64,000 bases of DNA from Lentinus brumalis (lineage: Eukaryota; Basidiomycota; Agaricomycetes; Polyporales; Polyporaceae): assembly GCA_001792895.1 (NCBI GenBank), contig MARA01000020.1, positions 186,001-250,000 on the forward strand. Direction: 5' to 3'. Position numbers and translations under genes: made by a program. Positions 31,880 through 40,483 of this stretch are shown piece after piece (positions within the stretch are counted from its first letter, which is position 1; every line of letters starts with the position of its first letter). The notes beneath the pieces were generated by a model that worked only from the letters and a program-made list of their open reading frames with translations, was not told the origin of the DNA and made no database searches.

Positions 31880-34800
31880 ATGGTTGTACCCGTGCCGACA
31901 ACTGCAACTGCCACATATACAAACAATACTGAAACCCCCATGGTCGTAACGCTCGGTAACGGTTCGATTCTCTCCGGCGGGGGTAGAGGAGAGAGGAGTG
32001 TGCATGCAACCCCCTTCTCCGTCGACACCCTCGCTGGCAACGGTCGCATGCCCCGTCCACCTCTCGGGGCTGGTCCCCGTGGATGCGGACGGGCTTCTAG
32101 TCTCAGTTCGTCGGACAATCGGCCCAGTGCCGATCCGACTTCAGCCCCCCCCTCTCCGGAGCAGTCTGCAGCGTCGACGGCGGCCCAGCTGCGCTTCCAG
32201 CCGACTCCCCTGCCTCCTCAAACTGGCCACGCTACGCGCGGCATTGGCCAGTCGCCACCTCCCCAGCCAGTAATCTCTGTCCGGCCGCGCCCAAATCGGT
32301 CAGGAACGCGAAGAGATGAAGAAAACGCACGTAAGACCGCCATACACATTGCCACTCTTAATATAAATGGTTTCGGATCCTTGATTCGCGATCACGACGA
32401 TAACAAGTGGGGGCGTGTGTATAGAATGATGACTGACAACCGAATTGGTGTCCTGCTACTGCAAGAGACCCATCTAACCGAAGAACGGAAGGCCAGCCTA
32501 CACAAGATGTTTGCACGTAGGGTTAAAATATTCTTCTCTGCGAACCCAGACGCTCCTACGCAGAGAGAAGGTGTCGCGATCGTCCTGAATACTAGACACG
32601 TCAGCACGGCGGACGCAGTGGCCACTGAAATCGTACCGGGCCGCGCACTCCAGATCTCTCTCCTCTGCCAAGGTGGCGAGCGCAGATACCTTCTATGCGT
32701 CTACGCCCCGACCTCAAGCGGCGCGGAAGAACGCAGAGAGTTCTTCAAGGGTGTCCAGAAATACTACGAGGATCGCCCGGACTTCCCGAGACCGCATTTG
32801 ATGGCAGGAGACTTCAATAACGTTGAGGACTGCCTAGACCGCCTCCCTGTAAACGACCAATCCGACGCATCAGTACTCGCGCTCGACTCGCTCAAACTGT
32901 CTCTTGGGCTTATGCTCACGGACGGTTGGCGTACTACATACCCGACGGTAAGAGACTACACGTTCCATCGCGGAACGGGACGGGACGCCGTTTTCTCGCG
33001 GCTAGACCGCATTTATGTCTCCCCAAGGGTCTTCGAGGGAGCCAGAGAATGGAAAATATGCGAAGCCGGTGTGAAAACCGACCATAGCCTCGTTTCCGTT
33101 CAACTCACATCCGCCAGTGCGCCTGAGGTTGGGCCAGGACGCCCGATTTTCCCGCTGCTCCTGCTCAAGAACAAGACGCTTGCGAAACGCATCAAGGCGC
33201 GAGGGGTGGAGGCTCTGCGCGACCTCGATACGATCGCAAGTACGGGACGCAGAACAGAAGCTAACAACCCCCAGACCGTCCTCCACCAATTCAAAGGTGC
33301 TCTGATGCAACTGGCTCGTGAACGAGAGCGTCAGGTCGTCCCGAAGCTCCTGGCTGAGATACGCAACTGCGAGAGCGCTCTAAAGCGGCTCAAGGCAAAT
33401 GGGTCGGTCTCTGACCAGGCTGTCCTGGAAGAGTCGGCTGCCCTAACAAAGCAGATCCGTCGCCTGAAACTGACACGCTACAAGCAACAGATGCAGAACT
33501 CCAGAGCTACGCACCGTCTCTATGGAGATCGGCCGACCAAGTACTGGTCGAAGCTCCATCGAGAGTGTGCGCCCCGCGACATTATTCTGGCCTTCGAGGT
33601 GGAAGGTCAGGTAGGACCCGCAGGCGGGAAGGTTTACGTAGCAGACTCTTCCAGAATGGCGGACATGGCGCGCTCTCACCATATGAACATCCAGCTGGAC
33701 GACCCTTCAATGAAGCCTGCCGAGGAGAGAGCTGCAGACATAGACACGGCTCTCGGCAATATCGATGTCAAAGTATCAGCGACGCAAGCAAGGTCCATGG
33801 GAGGGGAAATCACATACGAGGATTGCATGCTGTCCCTCCGTTTCGCTAAGAATGGTACCGCCCCCGGACTAGACGGGATCCAATTCGAGGTATGGAAAGT
33901 ACTTCATGCCCGGTATATCGAGGACGCACGTTTCCCCGACCGGCCAAACTTCGATATTATTCGCCTCCTAACCGCGGCCTTCGAAGACATGAGACTGCAC
34001 GGGGTATGTGCGCGGACAGGCCTCGCAAATGGATGGATGGCACCTATATACAAAGAGAAGGGTGAACGCTCCAGAGTTGTGAACTACAGGCCGATTACAG
34101 TCCTCAATACGGACTATAAGCTGCTCAGCAAAGCACTCGCGGTACGCTTAGCCGAGGTGGCCCCGGAAATCATCCACCGTGCACAAGCTGGCTTCGTGCC
34201 AGGCAGAAAAATTCATAATCACACCCAGCTAGCCCGTATGATGATGAGCTGGGCGGAGGCGAATAATGCCGACGGGGCGATTGTCGCGCTCGATCAAGAG
34301 AAAGCTTACGATCGTATCGACCACGCTTACCTATGGAGAGTGTTGGAGAAATTCGGGCTACCAGCCCCGTTCATACGGCTTGTCCAGTCCTTGTACAAGC
34401 ACGCAGAGACGTCAGTAATGATAAACGGCTTCCTGAGTAAACCGTACCGTATCCATCGCGGGGTAAGACAAGGGGACCCCCTCTCTTGCCTCTTGTTCGA
34501 CCTTGCTATCGAGCCGCTCTCGGCGATGATCAGGAAGTCGGGCATTAAAGGGTTTGATATTCCAAAGTGCGACGAGGTGCTCAAGGCTGTTCTATTCGCC
34601 GACGACACGACCGTGTATCTTTCGGCTCAAGACGATTTCACCACGCTGCAAGTAGTCCTGGATACGTGGTGTTCCGCTGCAAAAGCCCGTTTCAACATTA
34701 GTAAAACCGAGATAATACCTATCGGAAGCGCGGCCCATAGAGACGAAATGGCGACGACGTACCAAGCTACCGGCTCGTGGAAGGACTACCCCCAAGGGGT

Positions 34801-36805
34801 TCACGTCGCCCAAGAAGGTGAGCCTGTACGCATCCTAGGCGCGTTCTTCGGAAACGGTGTCAACCAAGTCGACGTATGGTCACTGGTACTCACCAAGATC
34901 GTTGCCATGAGGCAACCACTCATGCAAGTCCTGGCACGCTGGTCGTCTGGCAGTGCGACGCTTCAAGGAAAGAAGCATATCGTCCAAATGATTGTAGGCG
35001 GCATTACGCAATTCTTGACAAACGTCCAGCGCATGCCGGCGACGATAGAGAAACGCCTCGAGAAAGTGATACGCAGTGTCCTATGGAGCGAACGCTGTAG
35101 CTCCCCTGTTGCTCTAGAATATACCTACCTACCCGTGGAGCTCGGCGGACTAGGCATTCTAGACCTTAATGCTAGAAGTGAGGCTATCGACATTATGTGG
35201 CTTAGGGCGTACCTCGACTTTGGCCCAAACCGTCCCCTTTGGGCCTACCTGGCCGACGACCTTCTCGCCACCCACGTCACGAAAGACGTCCGACCCCGCC
35301 AACCTCAGCTAAGACTCAATCCCTTCCTCCAACACTGGAAACCAAGAGCGAGAGGCCTACCCAGCGCACTCACAGGCATGATGAGTGTCGCTCGCAAGTA
35401 TGGAGTGCGCCTGGAGGGCCTAGCCTTCTCGAACAAAATCCTACGCGCAATGCCCATGTGGGATCACACGTACGCAAATCGGGTCGCGCTAGGCCGACTG
35501 TCTGTGCCGTCAAGACTACTTACCTGTCTGCAAACTCGGCACGCCGCCACGACGGTCGGTGATTTCCTGGACCTTGCTAACACGCTGGACAACCCCACGC
35601 ACGTACCCTCTGCCAGGTGTGGCTGTCCTGAATGCTCTCGTATCAGGACGGACGTCGATTGTGAGAACCCTCACCTGTGCAGTACTAGGGCAAGGGACAT
35701 GTTAAAAACCCTACCCGATAAATGGAATCCCAAAGTACGACAGCCAGAGGACTTCGAGAATGAATCCTGGAATAAGCTGACCCAAGAGGAACTCAGTAAT
35801 GAACTTGTTCCCTTCGACAGACGAGTGACGACGTACGGGGACCTCGGACACGCCTTCCGCATCTTCACGAGCCCGGTGCCGGTGTCCAACGACGGTATAC
35901 CTATGGAAGTCATCGAGGACGGTTCGGCCCTGACCGTCGCAACGGACGGATCGTGCCTGAACAATGGAGAGAAGAACGCCCAAGCGGGCGCGGGCATTTT
36001 CATCAGCGAGGGCCACGCTGGAAACCGGAGCTTTCGGCTTCCTGAAGACCTGGAGCAATCGAATCAGACGGCAGAAATCACGGCCACATTCCTGGCGTCC
36101 GCGTTGGTCAAGACCAGTACCAGACTCACCCAGGAGACCGACTCTCAGACGACCATGAATGCACTCACTAAGTGGCGGCAAAGGCACGAAGACACAGGCT
36201 ATATTCTCCAGAAAAACGCGAGCCTGACTCGGGTTACTGTCGCGAGATTGCGGATGAGACGCGCACATACCGTCTTCAAATGGGTTAAAGGTCACGCCGG
36301 GCATGCTGGGAATGAAGCCGCTGACCGACTGGCCGCTGAAGGCGCCGCAAAGCTAACGGCTGAGAAACTATGCCTCCGCATACCCTCCCCATTCTCTGTA
36401 ACCGGCGCAAAACTACAGGCGATTACCCAGAAACTGGCGTACAAGGCCATCCGGGCCCGCAAGGACGTTCGAACAAGTCCTCGAGCGAGAACGACGGCGA
36501 ACATTGATCGTATTTCAAGCGGCCTTCAGGCGACCTTCGGCATCCAAATCCGTGAGGCCGCGATATGGCTCTCGCTGCGCTCGAAGCACATCTCTCGGCC
36601 GATCTCCCAGTTCATGTGGATGGCGATCCACGACGCCTATATGGTCGGCACGCACTGGTTACGCCCCACGATGTCCGACGATCTGCGGGCTCGTGCAACG
36701 TGTGCTGCCTGTGGAGAATGCGAGACAATGACTCACATTGTCCTTGAATGCAGCGCCCCAGGACAAGAGCTGGTCTGGGGACTCTTGAAGCAATTGTGGG
36801 GCTGA
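31880..36805 (+). CDS. Retrotransposon ORF2 polyprotein (endonuclease, reverse transcriptase, RNase H)
   Basis: 1641 codons. The APE-type endonuclease starts near residue 157 (IATLNINGFGS), with LLLQETHL and MAGDFNNVEDCLDRL. The reverse transcriptase includes VNYRPITVLNTDYKLLSKAL, AGFVPGRK, ALDQEKAYDRIDH, HRGVRQGDPLSCLLFDLAIE and the catalytic FADDTTVYL near residue 906. RNase H follows, with DGSC near residue 1356, the second acidic residue in QTAEITA, a third in TDSQTT, and KGHAGHAGNEAADRLAAEGA near 1470. A CX2C...HX4C finger (CAACGECETMTHIVLEC) lies near 1608. All catalytic residues seen are intact. The frame ends at TGA 36803-36805, but conserved-looking coding continues in the -1 frame, so the natural protein is probably about 130 residues longer. 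Confidence 0.9.
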   Translation: MVVPVPTTATATYTNNTETPMVVTLGNGSILSGGGRGERSVHATPFSVDTLAGNGRMPRPPLGAGPRGCGRASSLSSSDNRPSADPTSAPPSPEQSAASTAAQLRFQPTPLPPQTGHATRGIGQSPPPQPVISVRPRPNRSGTRRDEENARKTAIHIATLNINGFGSLIRDHDDNKWGRVYRMMTDNRIGVLLLQETHLTEERKASLHKMFARRVKIFFSANPDAPTQREGVAIVLNTRHVSTADAVATEIVPGRALQISLLCQGGERRYLLCVYAPTSSGAEERREFFKGVQKYYEDRPDFPRPHLMAGDFNNVEDCLDRLPVNDQSDASVLALDSLKLSLGLMLTDGWRTTYPTVRDYTFHRGTGRDAVFSRLDRIYVSPRVFEGAREWKICEAGVKTDHSLVSVQLTSASAPEVGPGRPIFPLLLLKNKTLAKRIKARGVEALRDLDTIASTGRRTEANNPQTVLHQFKGALMQLARERERQVVPKLLAEIRNCESALKRLKANGSVSDQAVLEESAALTKQIRRLKLTRYKQQMQNSRATHRLYGDRPTKYWSKLHRECAPRDIILAFEVEGQVGPAGGKVYVADSSRMADMARSHHMNIQLDDPSMKPAEERAADIDTALGNIDVKVSATQARSMGGEITYEDCMLSLRFAKNGTAPGLDGIQFEVWKVLHARYIEDARFPDRPNFDIIRLLTAAFEDMRLHGVCARTGLANGWMAPIYKEKGERSRVVNYRPITVLNTDYKLLSKALAVRLAEVAPEIIHRAQAGFVPGRKIHNHTQLARMMMSWAEANNADGAIVALDQEKAYDRIDHAYLWRVLEKFGLPAPFIRLVQSLYKHAETSVMINGFLSKPYRIHRGVRQGDPLSCLLFDLAIEPLSAMIRKSGIKGFDIPKCDEVLKAVLFADDTTVYLSAQDDFTTLQVVLDTWCSAAKARFNISKTEIIPIGSAAHRDEMATTYQATGSWKDYPQGVHVAQEGEPVRILGAFFGNGVNQVDVWSLVLTKIVAMRQPLMQVLARWSSGSATLQGKKHIVQMIVGGITQFLTNVQRMPATIEKRLEKVIRSVLWSERCSSPVALEYTYLPVELGGLGILDLNARSEAIDIMWLRAYLDFGPNRPLWAYLADDLLATHVTKDVRPRQPQLRLNPFLQHWKPRARGLPSALTGMMSVARKYGVRLEGLAFSNKILRAMPMWDHTYANRVALGRLSVPSRLLTCLQTRHAATTVGDFLDLANTLDNPTHVPSARCGCPECSRIRTDVDCENPHLCSTRARDMLKTLPDKWNPKVRQPEDFENESWNKLTQEELSNELVPFDRRVTTYGDLGHAFRIFTSPVPVSNDGIPMEVIEDGSALTVATDGSCLNNGEKNAQAGAGIFISEGHAGNRSFRLPEDLEQSNQTAEITATFLASALVKTSTRLTQETDSQTTMNALTKWRQRHEDTGYILQKNASLTRVTVARLRMRRAHTVFKWVKGHAGHAGNEAADRLAAEGAAKLTAEKLCLRIPSPFSVTGAKLQAITQKLAYKAIRARKDVRTSPRARTTANIDRISSGLQATFGIQIREAAIWLSLRSKHISRPISQFMWMAIHDAYMVGTHWLRPTMSDDLRARATCAACGECETMTHIVLECSAPGQELVWGLLKQLWG
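36798..36801 (+). other. Frame break in ORF2 at a GGGG run
   Basis: QLWG-stop in the ORF2 frame overlaps TLEAIVGLTGEPWTDPSWG in the -1 frame. One additional G in this run joins QLWG to LTGEPWTDPSWGTIFG. The alternative is a programmed -1 frameshift; no classical heptamer slippery site is present. Confidence 0.6.
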
Positions 36806-37206
36806 CTGGTGAACCCTGGACCGACCCCTCCTGGGGAACCATCTTCGGCGCGGCTTGCGTGACTTTCAAGACTGAAACAGGAGGCAGGAAGACCGGGCTG
36901 GAACGCCTATGGTGTATCCTATGCTCGGAAGCCTTACATCTCATCTGGAGATTAAGATGCGAGAGAGTTATTCAGAACGAGGGACTGAACTTCTCGGAAC
37001 AAGAAATTACGAACCGTTTCTATGCGACTATGGAAACGCGCCTTACCCTTGACAGGCGCACTGCGGCTCTATCGAGAGGGAAAAGGGCTCTGAAACCAAG
37101 AGACGTTGAGCAAATATGGCTCCCGATTCTCCAAGACAAGGATAACCTACCGCCCAAGTGGGTTGTAGATGGCGGGGTTTTAGTGGGTATAAGACGAGGT
37201 AGATGA
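36802..37206 (+). CDS. C-terminal extension of retrotransposon ORF2 (-1 frame)
   Basis: The open frame covering 36748-37206 reads SWGTIFGAACVTFKTE, then GLERLWCILCSEALHLIWRL and RCERVIQNEGLNFSEQEITN. This helical, Trp/Leu/Arg-rich block is the kind that follows the zinc finger in related fungal LINE polyproteins (recalled family pattern). It ends in a basic tail. It should be read as part of ORF2 once the GGGG break is resolved, not as a separate gene. Confidence 0.65.
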   Translation: MTGEPWTDPSWGTIFGAACVTFKTETGGRKTGLERLWCILCSEALHLIWRLRCERVIQNEGLNFSEQEITNRFYATMETRLTLDRRTAALSRGKRALKPRDVEQIWLPILQDKDNLPPKWVVDGGVLVGIRRGR

Positions 37207-37457
37207 TGGAGACGCTGGCCTGTGCGGTGTCTCCAAATGATTCTCTCCGTCTCGAGTCCCACACTCTGTGCGTAATAGCATTTCCCCGCGGTGATCATAT
37301 AGTAAGTAGCACGTACCTTGTCCCAGGTCTACGGTCCTTGGATTAGCTACACAGCGCACCTGGTCAGCACTCGCTGGCCACAAATTGCATGACAAGCCCC
37401 CTTGGGGACCATTGCAATTTAAGGTAAATTTGCGCCCCACCAAAAAAAAAAAAAAAA
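37207..37457 (+). other. 3' UTR and poly(A) tail of the retrotransposon
   Basis: About 230 untranslated bases end in an uninterrupted run of A at 37442-37459. The last one or two A residues are shared with the right target-site duplication. Confidence 0.85.
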
Positions 37458-37472
37458 AAGATATTCGATCCG
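37458..37472. repeat. Target-site duplication, right copy (15 bp)
   Basis: aagatattcgatccg, identical to 24155-24169. Directly after it the F-box coding sequence resumes on the minus strand. Confidence 0.9.
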
Positions 37473-38398
37473 CTTCAGACGCTTGACCGTCTCCATCTTC
37501 CAGAGTGCGCCCTTGAACCCGCGCGTCATGGCGTAGCCAGAAACGAGCTGCACCCTGCGTAGCTTCGGGCACCAGTGGTTCCACGGGATGAGGAGGTCGC
37601 GCATCTCCTCCTCAATCGAGCCCCACGTGTTGTCGAACAGGTGCGTCGGGTGCTCGGGCGTGTACCCTCCCTTCGGCGGAAGCTTGTACATCTCCAACGT
37701 GTGCAGCTCCGGCAGCTCGAGTTCCGCACCGAGATTGACGATGTAGTTCTACGCGCAGCAGGCAGTCAGCGAATGCACGGACGAAGAGAGGGAATGTCGA
37801 CGTACCTCGTCAGGACCGCCGCGGCCATAGACGAGCTTCAAACGGCGAAGCTGCTTGAAATGCCGGGAGATCGCAGCCACGACCTCAGCGTCCCAGGTCT
37901 TGACTTCGAACACGAGTACCTCGAGAGCCGGACGCGCGAGCGCAATAAGGGCGAGCGCCTCGATAGCTTTGGGCGTATCGAGCCCACACTTAAGCACTCC
38001 CAAAGCTTTGACATCGCGATGAGCAGCGACAAACTGCGCGGTGTCCAACGGCGCCGCGAAGGACACCAGCCCATGCGGGAGTTCATCAGGATCCATGGTG
38101 ACATCGGATGGAGCGAAGACAGGCGCAGAGATCGTCTGCAGGCGATGCGCCCGCGAGCAGAAGTTGTACAAACTCGGACTGTGGTAGTCCTCGACGTGAT
38201 CCCTGACCTTGGCCGTAATCGTGCGCACCTGGAGGACGTGGAGATGCTCCAGCATCGGAGGGGCAACCCATCCGCGATCTTCGGCCCCAGGCGCGTCGAA
38301 CACATGGCGGAAGACATCCGTAGACGAGTCGACCTTCAACGTTCTAAGGGTTGGCGCGGCGGCAAGCGAGAGGGCCTGAGCGAAAGAATCTGGGCGAC

Positions 38399-38404
38399 GG
38401 GGGG
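38399..38404 (-). other. Frame break in F-box gene A at a six-G run
   Basis: On the coding strand the frame before reads GNPPP and the paralogue-like frame after reads DSFAQALSLAAAPTLRTL. One extra C in this run joins them as PPPRRPDSFAQALSLA, matching DPFAKALSLAVAENLRTL of the paralogue. Confidence 0.65.
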
Positions 38405-38903
38405 CGGATTCCCCTGATTTAGTAGAACTTGTGCGATAGGAAGATTGGCTTGGGCGAGAGCTAGCTGCAGTTGGGGCAGCGGGATGGGCTGGACGGGCGC
38501 GAAAAAGGCAGGATTATGCCAGGCATGAGCATGGACAGTCGCTCCGCGTCCGCGGCGAACCCCGATCATCGTCAGCGAGGTGATCGGGAGGGCCTGATTG
38601 TTGAAGCCATCAGCGGCGCCGTGGTCCACATTGCAACCGATGAGGCTCAACGAGCGCAACTGGGCAAGATTGTGTATGAGGCGGAAGTGGCCGTTTCTGA
38701 TGGTCATGTCTTTGAGGACGAGGGATGAGAGGTTGGTGAACGTCTCGACGCGCGCCCACAGGACAGCCTGCACCTGTTCCGGCCTGAACAGGACTTGCTT
38801 ATTGGGAGCGAGCAAGGCCTGATGCGCGGCAGGGGTAAGTCCTTTGAGGGCGGAGGGCCAGACGTAGTTGCCGAGGATGAATGCGTTCTGCGCGGGGGTG
38901 TTG

Positions 38904-38911
38904 TTTGCAGG
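38904..38911. repeat. 8-bp target-site duplication of the MITE, left copy
   Basis: tttgcagg, identical to 39389-39396. Eight bases is the length produced by hAT transposases. Confidence 0.85.
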
Positions 38912-39388
38912 TAGTGATGTGCGAGCTCGGCTCGGCTCGAAAGCCGCGGCTAAAGCTCGGCTTCAAGAGCTACGGCCTGGTGAAACCCCAGGCCGAGCTC
39001 TCGAGGACGGCTCAAGCTGAGCTCGAGCTCGGCTCGGCCTGAGCCGGAGCCTCGAAGCGGTGGGCGCTGCCTCACATAGGACTTTCCAGCCGTCAATTCA
39101 GACGGCTCTGGGGTTTCTGTGGGAGGTAAACGTAAGGGACCAGTGTTAGAAGGCTATTTAGTGGTACTCACTCACTTTGTAGGTCGAAATTCATGCCAGG
39201 ATCGACTAATCACTGGTCTTCCCAGCACCACCACGGAGCCCGAGCTTGGGAGCTCGGCTCAAGCTTACAGTGGTTGTGGGCCGAGCCGTCAAGCTCCCCA
39301 AGCCGTCTCGAGAGCTCGGCCCAGCTCGGCCTAAAGACGGCCGGCTTTGGGAGCCTGACGGCTTCAGGCCGGGCTCGGAACATCACTA
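38912..39388. mobile_element. Non-autonomous hAT-type element (MITE), 477 bp
   Basis: The ends are inverted repeats: TAGTGATGTGCGAGC at the left and, on the opposite strand, TAGTGATGTTCCGAGC at the right. An 8-bp duplication (tttgcagg) flanks them. The ends, with the TAGTGATGT start, and the TSD length are typical of fungal hAT elements. The interior is rich in GAGCTCGG-type sub-repeats on both strands and has no transposase frame, so movement would depend on a transposase elsewhere. It sits in the first exon of F-box gene A, between codons for GGVPA and NNTPAQ; excision of element and one TSD restores the frame exactly. Confidence 0.88.
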
Positions 39389-39396
39389 TTTGCAGG
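39389..39396. repeat. 8-bp target-site duplication of the MITE, right copy
   Basis: tttgcagg, identical to 38904-38911. Confidence 0.85.
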
Positions 39397-39660
39397 TACA
39401 CCGCCGATACTGAGCACGAGAGAGCGTACGCGGCTCGCCATCCCTGCGTCCGTCTGCCACACGTCAAGGTCCTGTGCCGCCTGACGCTCCTTGTCCCAGA
39501 CGAGATCGCGGTGAAGAGCCCGCGTCGTAATGCTGCAGCACTTGCGCGAGGCGACGCTCAGGCTGTGCAAGTCGGTCGACTTGGGCACCTGCTTGAAGAT
39601 CTCCAGCCACACTTCCACCGGGACCTTCTCCACGGCCGACGCGCCAGGTTGCATCGCCAT

Positions 39661-40483
39661 TGTATTGTCTGTACGTAGTTAGCCTGCATGGTCATGGGGC
39701 TATGATTAGTGGATTCCCTAACTTGATAAGTAAAGCTCGTACGGGCGCACGCAACTCAAGCTCTCGCTGAAGAGGAGTACGTGGGATGAGTGAGAGTGAG
39801 AGCGAGAGGGGCCGTAGGCTTCAGAGCTTCAGACGCGGGGCCCCTGAAAACAAACTCATTGTGAGGGCGCTAGGGGCCAGGCTGATCCAAAATTTGAGTT
39901 CACATTTTTCGGGAATGCGGGACATTCTCCTGCATGTCGTCTGAAGGATCAGAGAGGTGTGCTCGACATACTAACGCTGCAAAGATACTGCTGCGCAGAT
40001 GGACTCACTTCTTCAGTGTCGAAGGTCTGACCGGTGCTTTTGTGCGTATTATCTCAAGCCTGTTGTGGGTCGGGCATTGCAGGCTGCCACAGCCAAGGCG
40101 GTATGGCAAATCCGAGAGCTCACCGCGAGACAGTGCATAGGAACGGCGACACTCAATCAGTGGTTGACAGTGGTTGAAATGTTGAGGAGGAAGATGACGA
40201 GGAGGCCTGAGAAGGCAGCGTGTTCGGGGCTTGCATGAAGCGCGCGGCAAGCGCGCGGGGGTTAAAGCTGACGGGCGCCTGTGATCCGCGGTTCAGCATA
40301 CAGAAAAACCGCCGAACATGTTGTGCGTATGTCTTCCTTGGTCTTCCCTCCATGTCCGGGAGCTAACATTGTCCATGAATGTGGCGGCGACAGGTGCATA
40401 CCGAAGCATAGTTGCCCGCTTGCTCGCATACTACTGCACTGATACAGTAGTCTAAGTATCAGGACGAGCGTCCATACTACTAT
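39661..40483. other. Intergenic region between F-box gene A and DUF6533 gene 3
   Basis: About 820 bases with no recognised gene. It should contain the promoter of F-box gene A and the 3' UTR of DUF6533 gene 3. Confidence 0.4.

Larger units (their letters stand above)
24170..37457 (+). mobile_element. Non-LTR retrotransposon (LINE), about 13.3 kb, with poly(A) tail and 15-bp TSD
   Basis: The boundaries come from a perfect 15-bp duplication (24155-24169 and 37458-37472) and a terminal run of A at 37442-37459. There are no long terminal repeats. The plus strand encodes a gag-like ORF1 with a CCHC knuckle (28168-31437) and an ORF2 polyprotein with apurinic-type endonuclease, reverse transcriptase, RNase H and a C-terminal CCHC-like finger (31880-36805, continuing to 37206 in the -1 frame). 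The order EN-RT-RNase H places it in the I/Tad-like group of LINEs (inference). The 5' 3.9 kb before ORF1 holds two further ORFs of unknown function (25339-26184 and 26728-27369). Fungal Tad-like elements are usually 6-8 kb, so this one is exceptionally long. The perfect TSD implies recent insertion. It cuts the last two codons from an F-box gene on the opposite strand. Confidence 0.88.
37458..39660 (-). pseudogene. F-box gene A body, interrupted by a hAT MITE and by the LINE
   Basis: Start MAMQPGASAVEKVPVEVWLE at 39660; the F-box-like motif EKVPVEVWLEIFKQVP covers residues 9-24. Host coding is 39660-39389, then (after the 477-bp MITE and second TSD) 38903-37806, a 57-nt intron, and 37748 down to the LINE at 37458. 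The last codons are at 24146-24169. Removing both insertions restores a protein of about 460 residues, colinear with the intact paralogue at 53240-54868, with matching blocks VLWARVETFTNLSSL, DTAQFVAAHRDVKALGVLK and PTHLFDNTWGSIEEEMRD. A further one-base frame break lies in the G run 38399-38404. The predicted role is an SCF-type substrate adaptor. As it stands the gene cannot make a normal product from exon 1 because of the MITE; the LINE alone would replace only the last two residues with a Phe-rich tail read from the poly(A). Confidence 0.85.

Noticed and set aside
36748..37206. Independent small gene at the end of the retrotransposon
   Set aside because: Its sequence continues the ORF2 C-terminal region and overlaps it; a one-base break in a GGGG run explains the split better than a separate gene.
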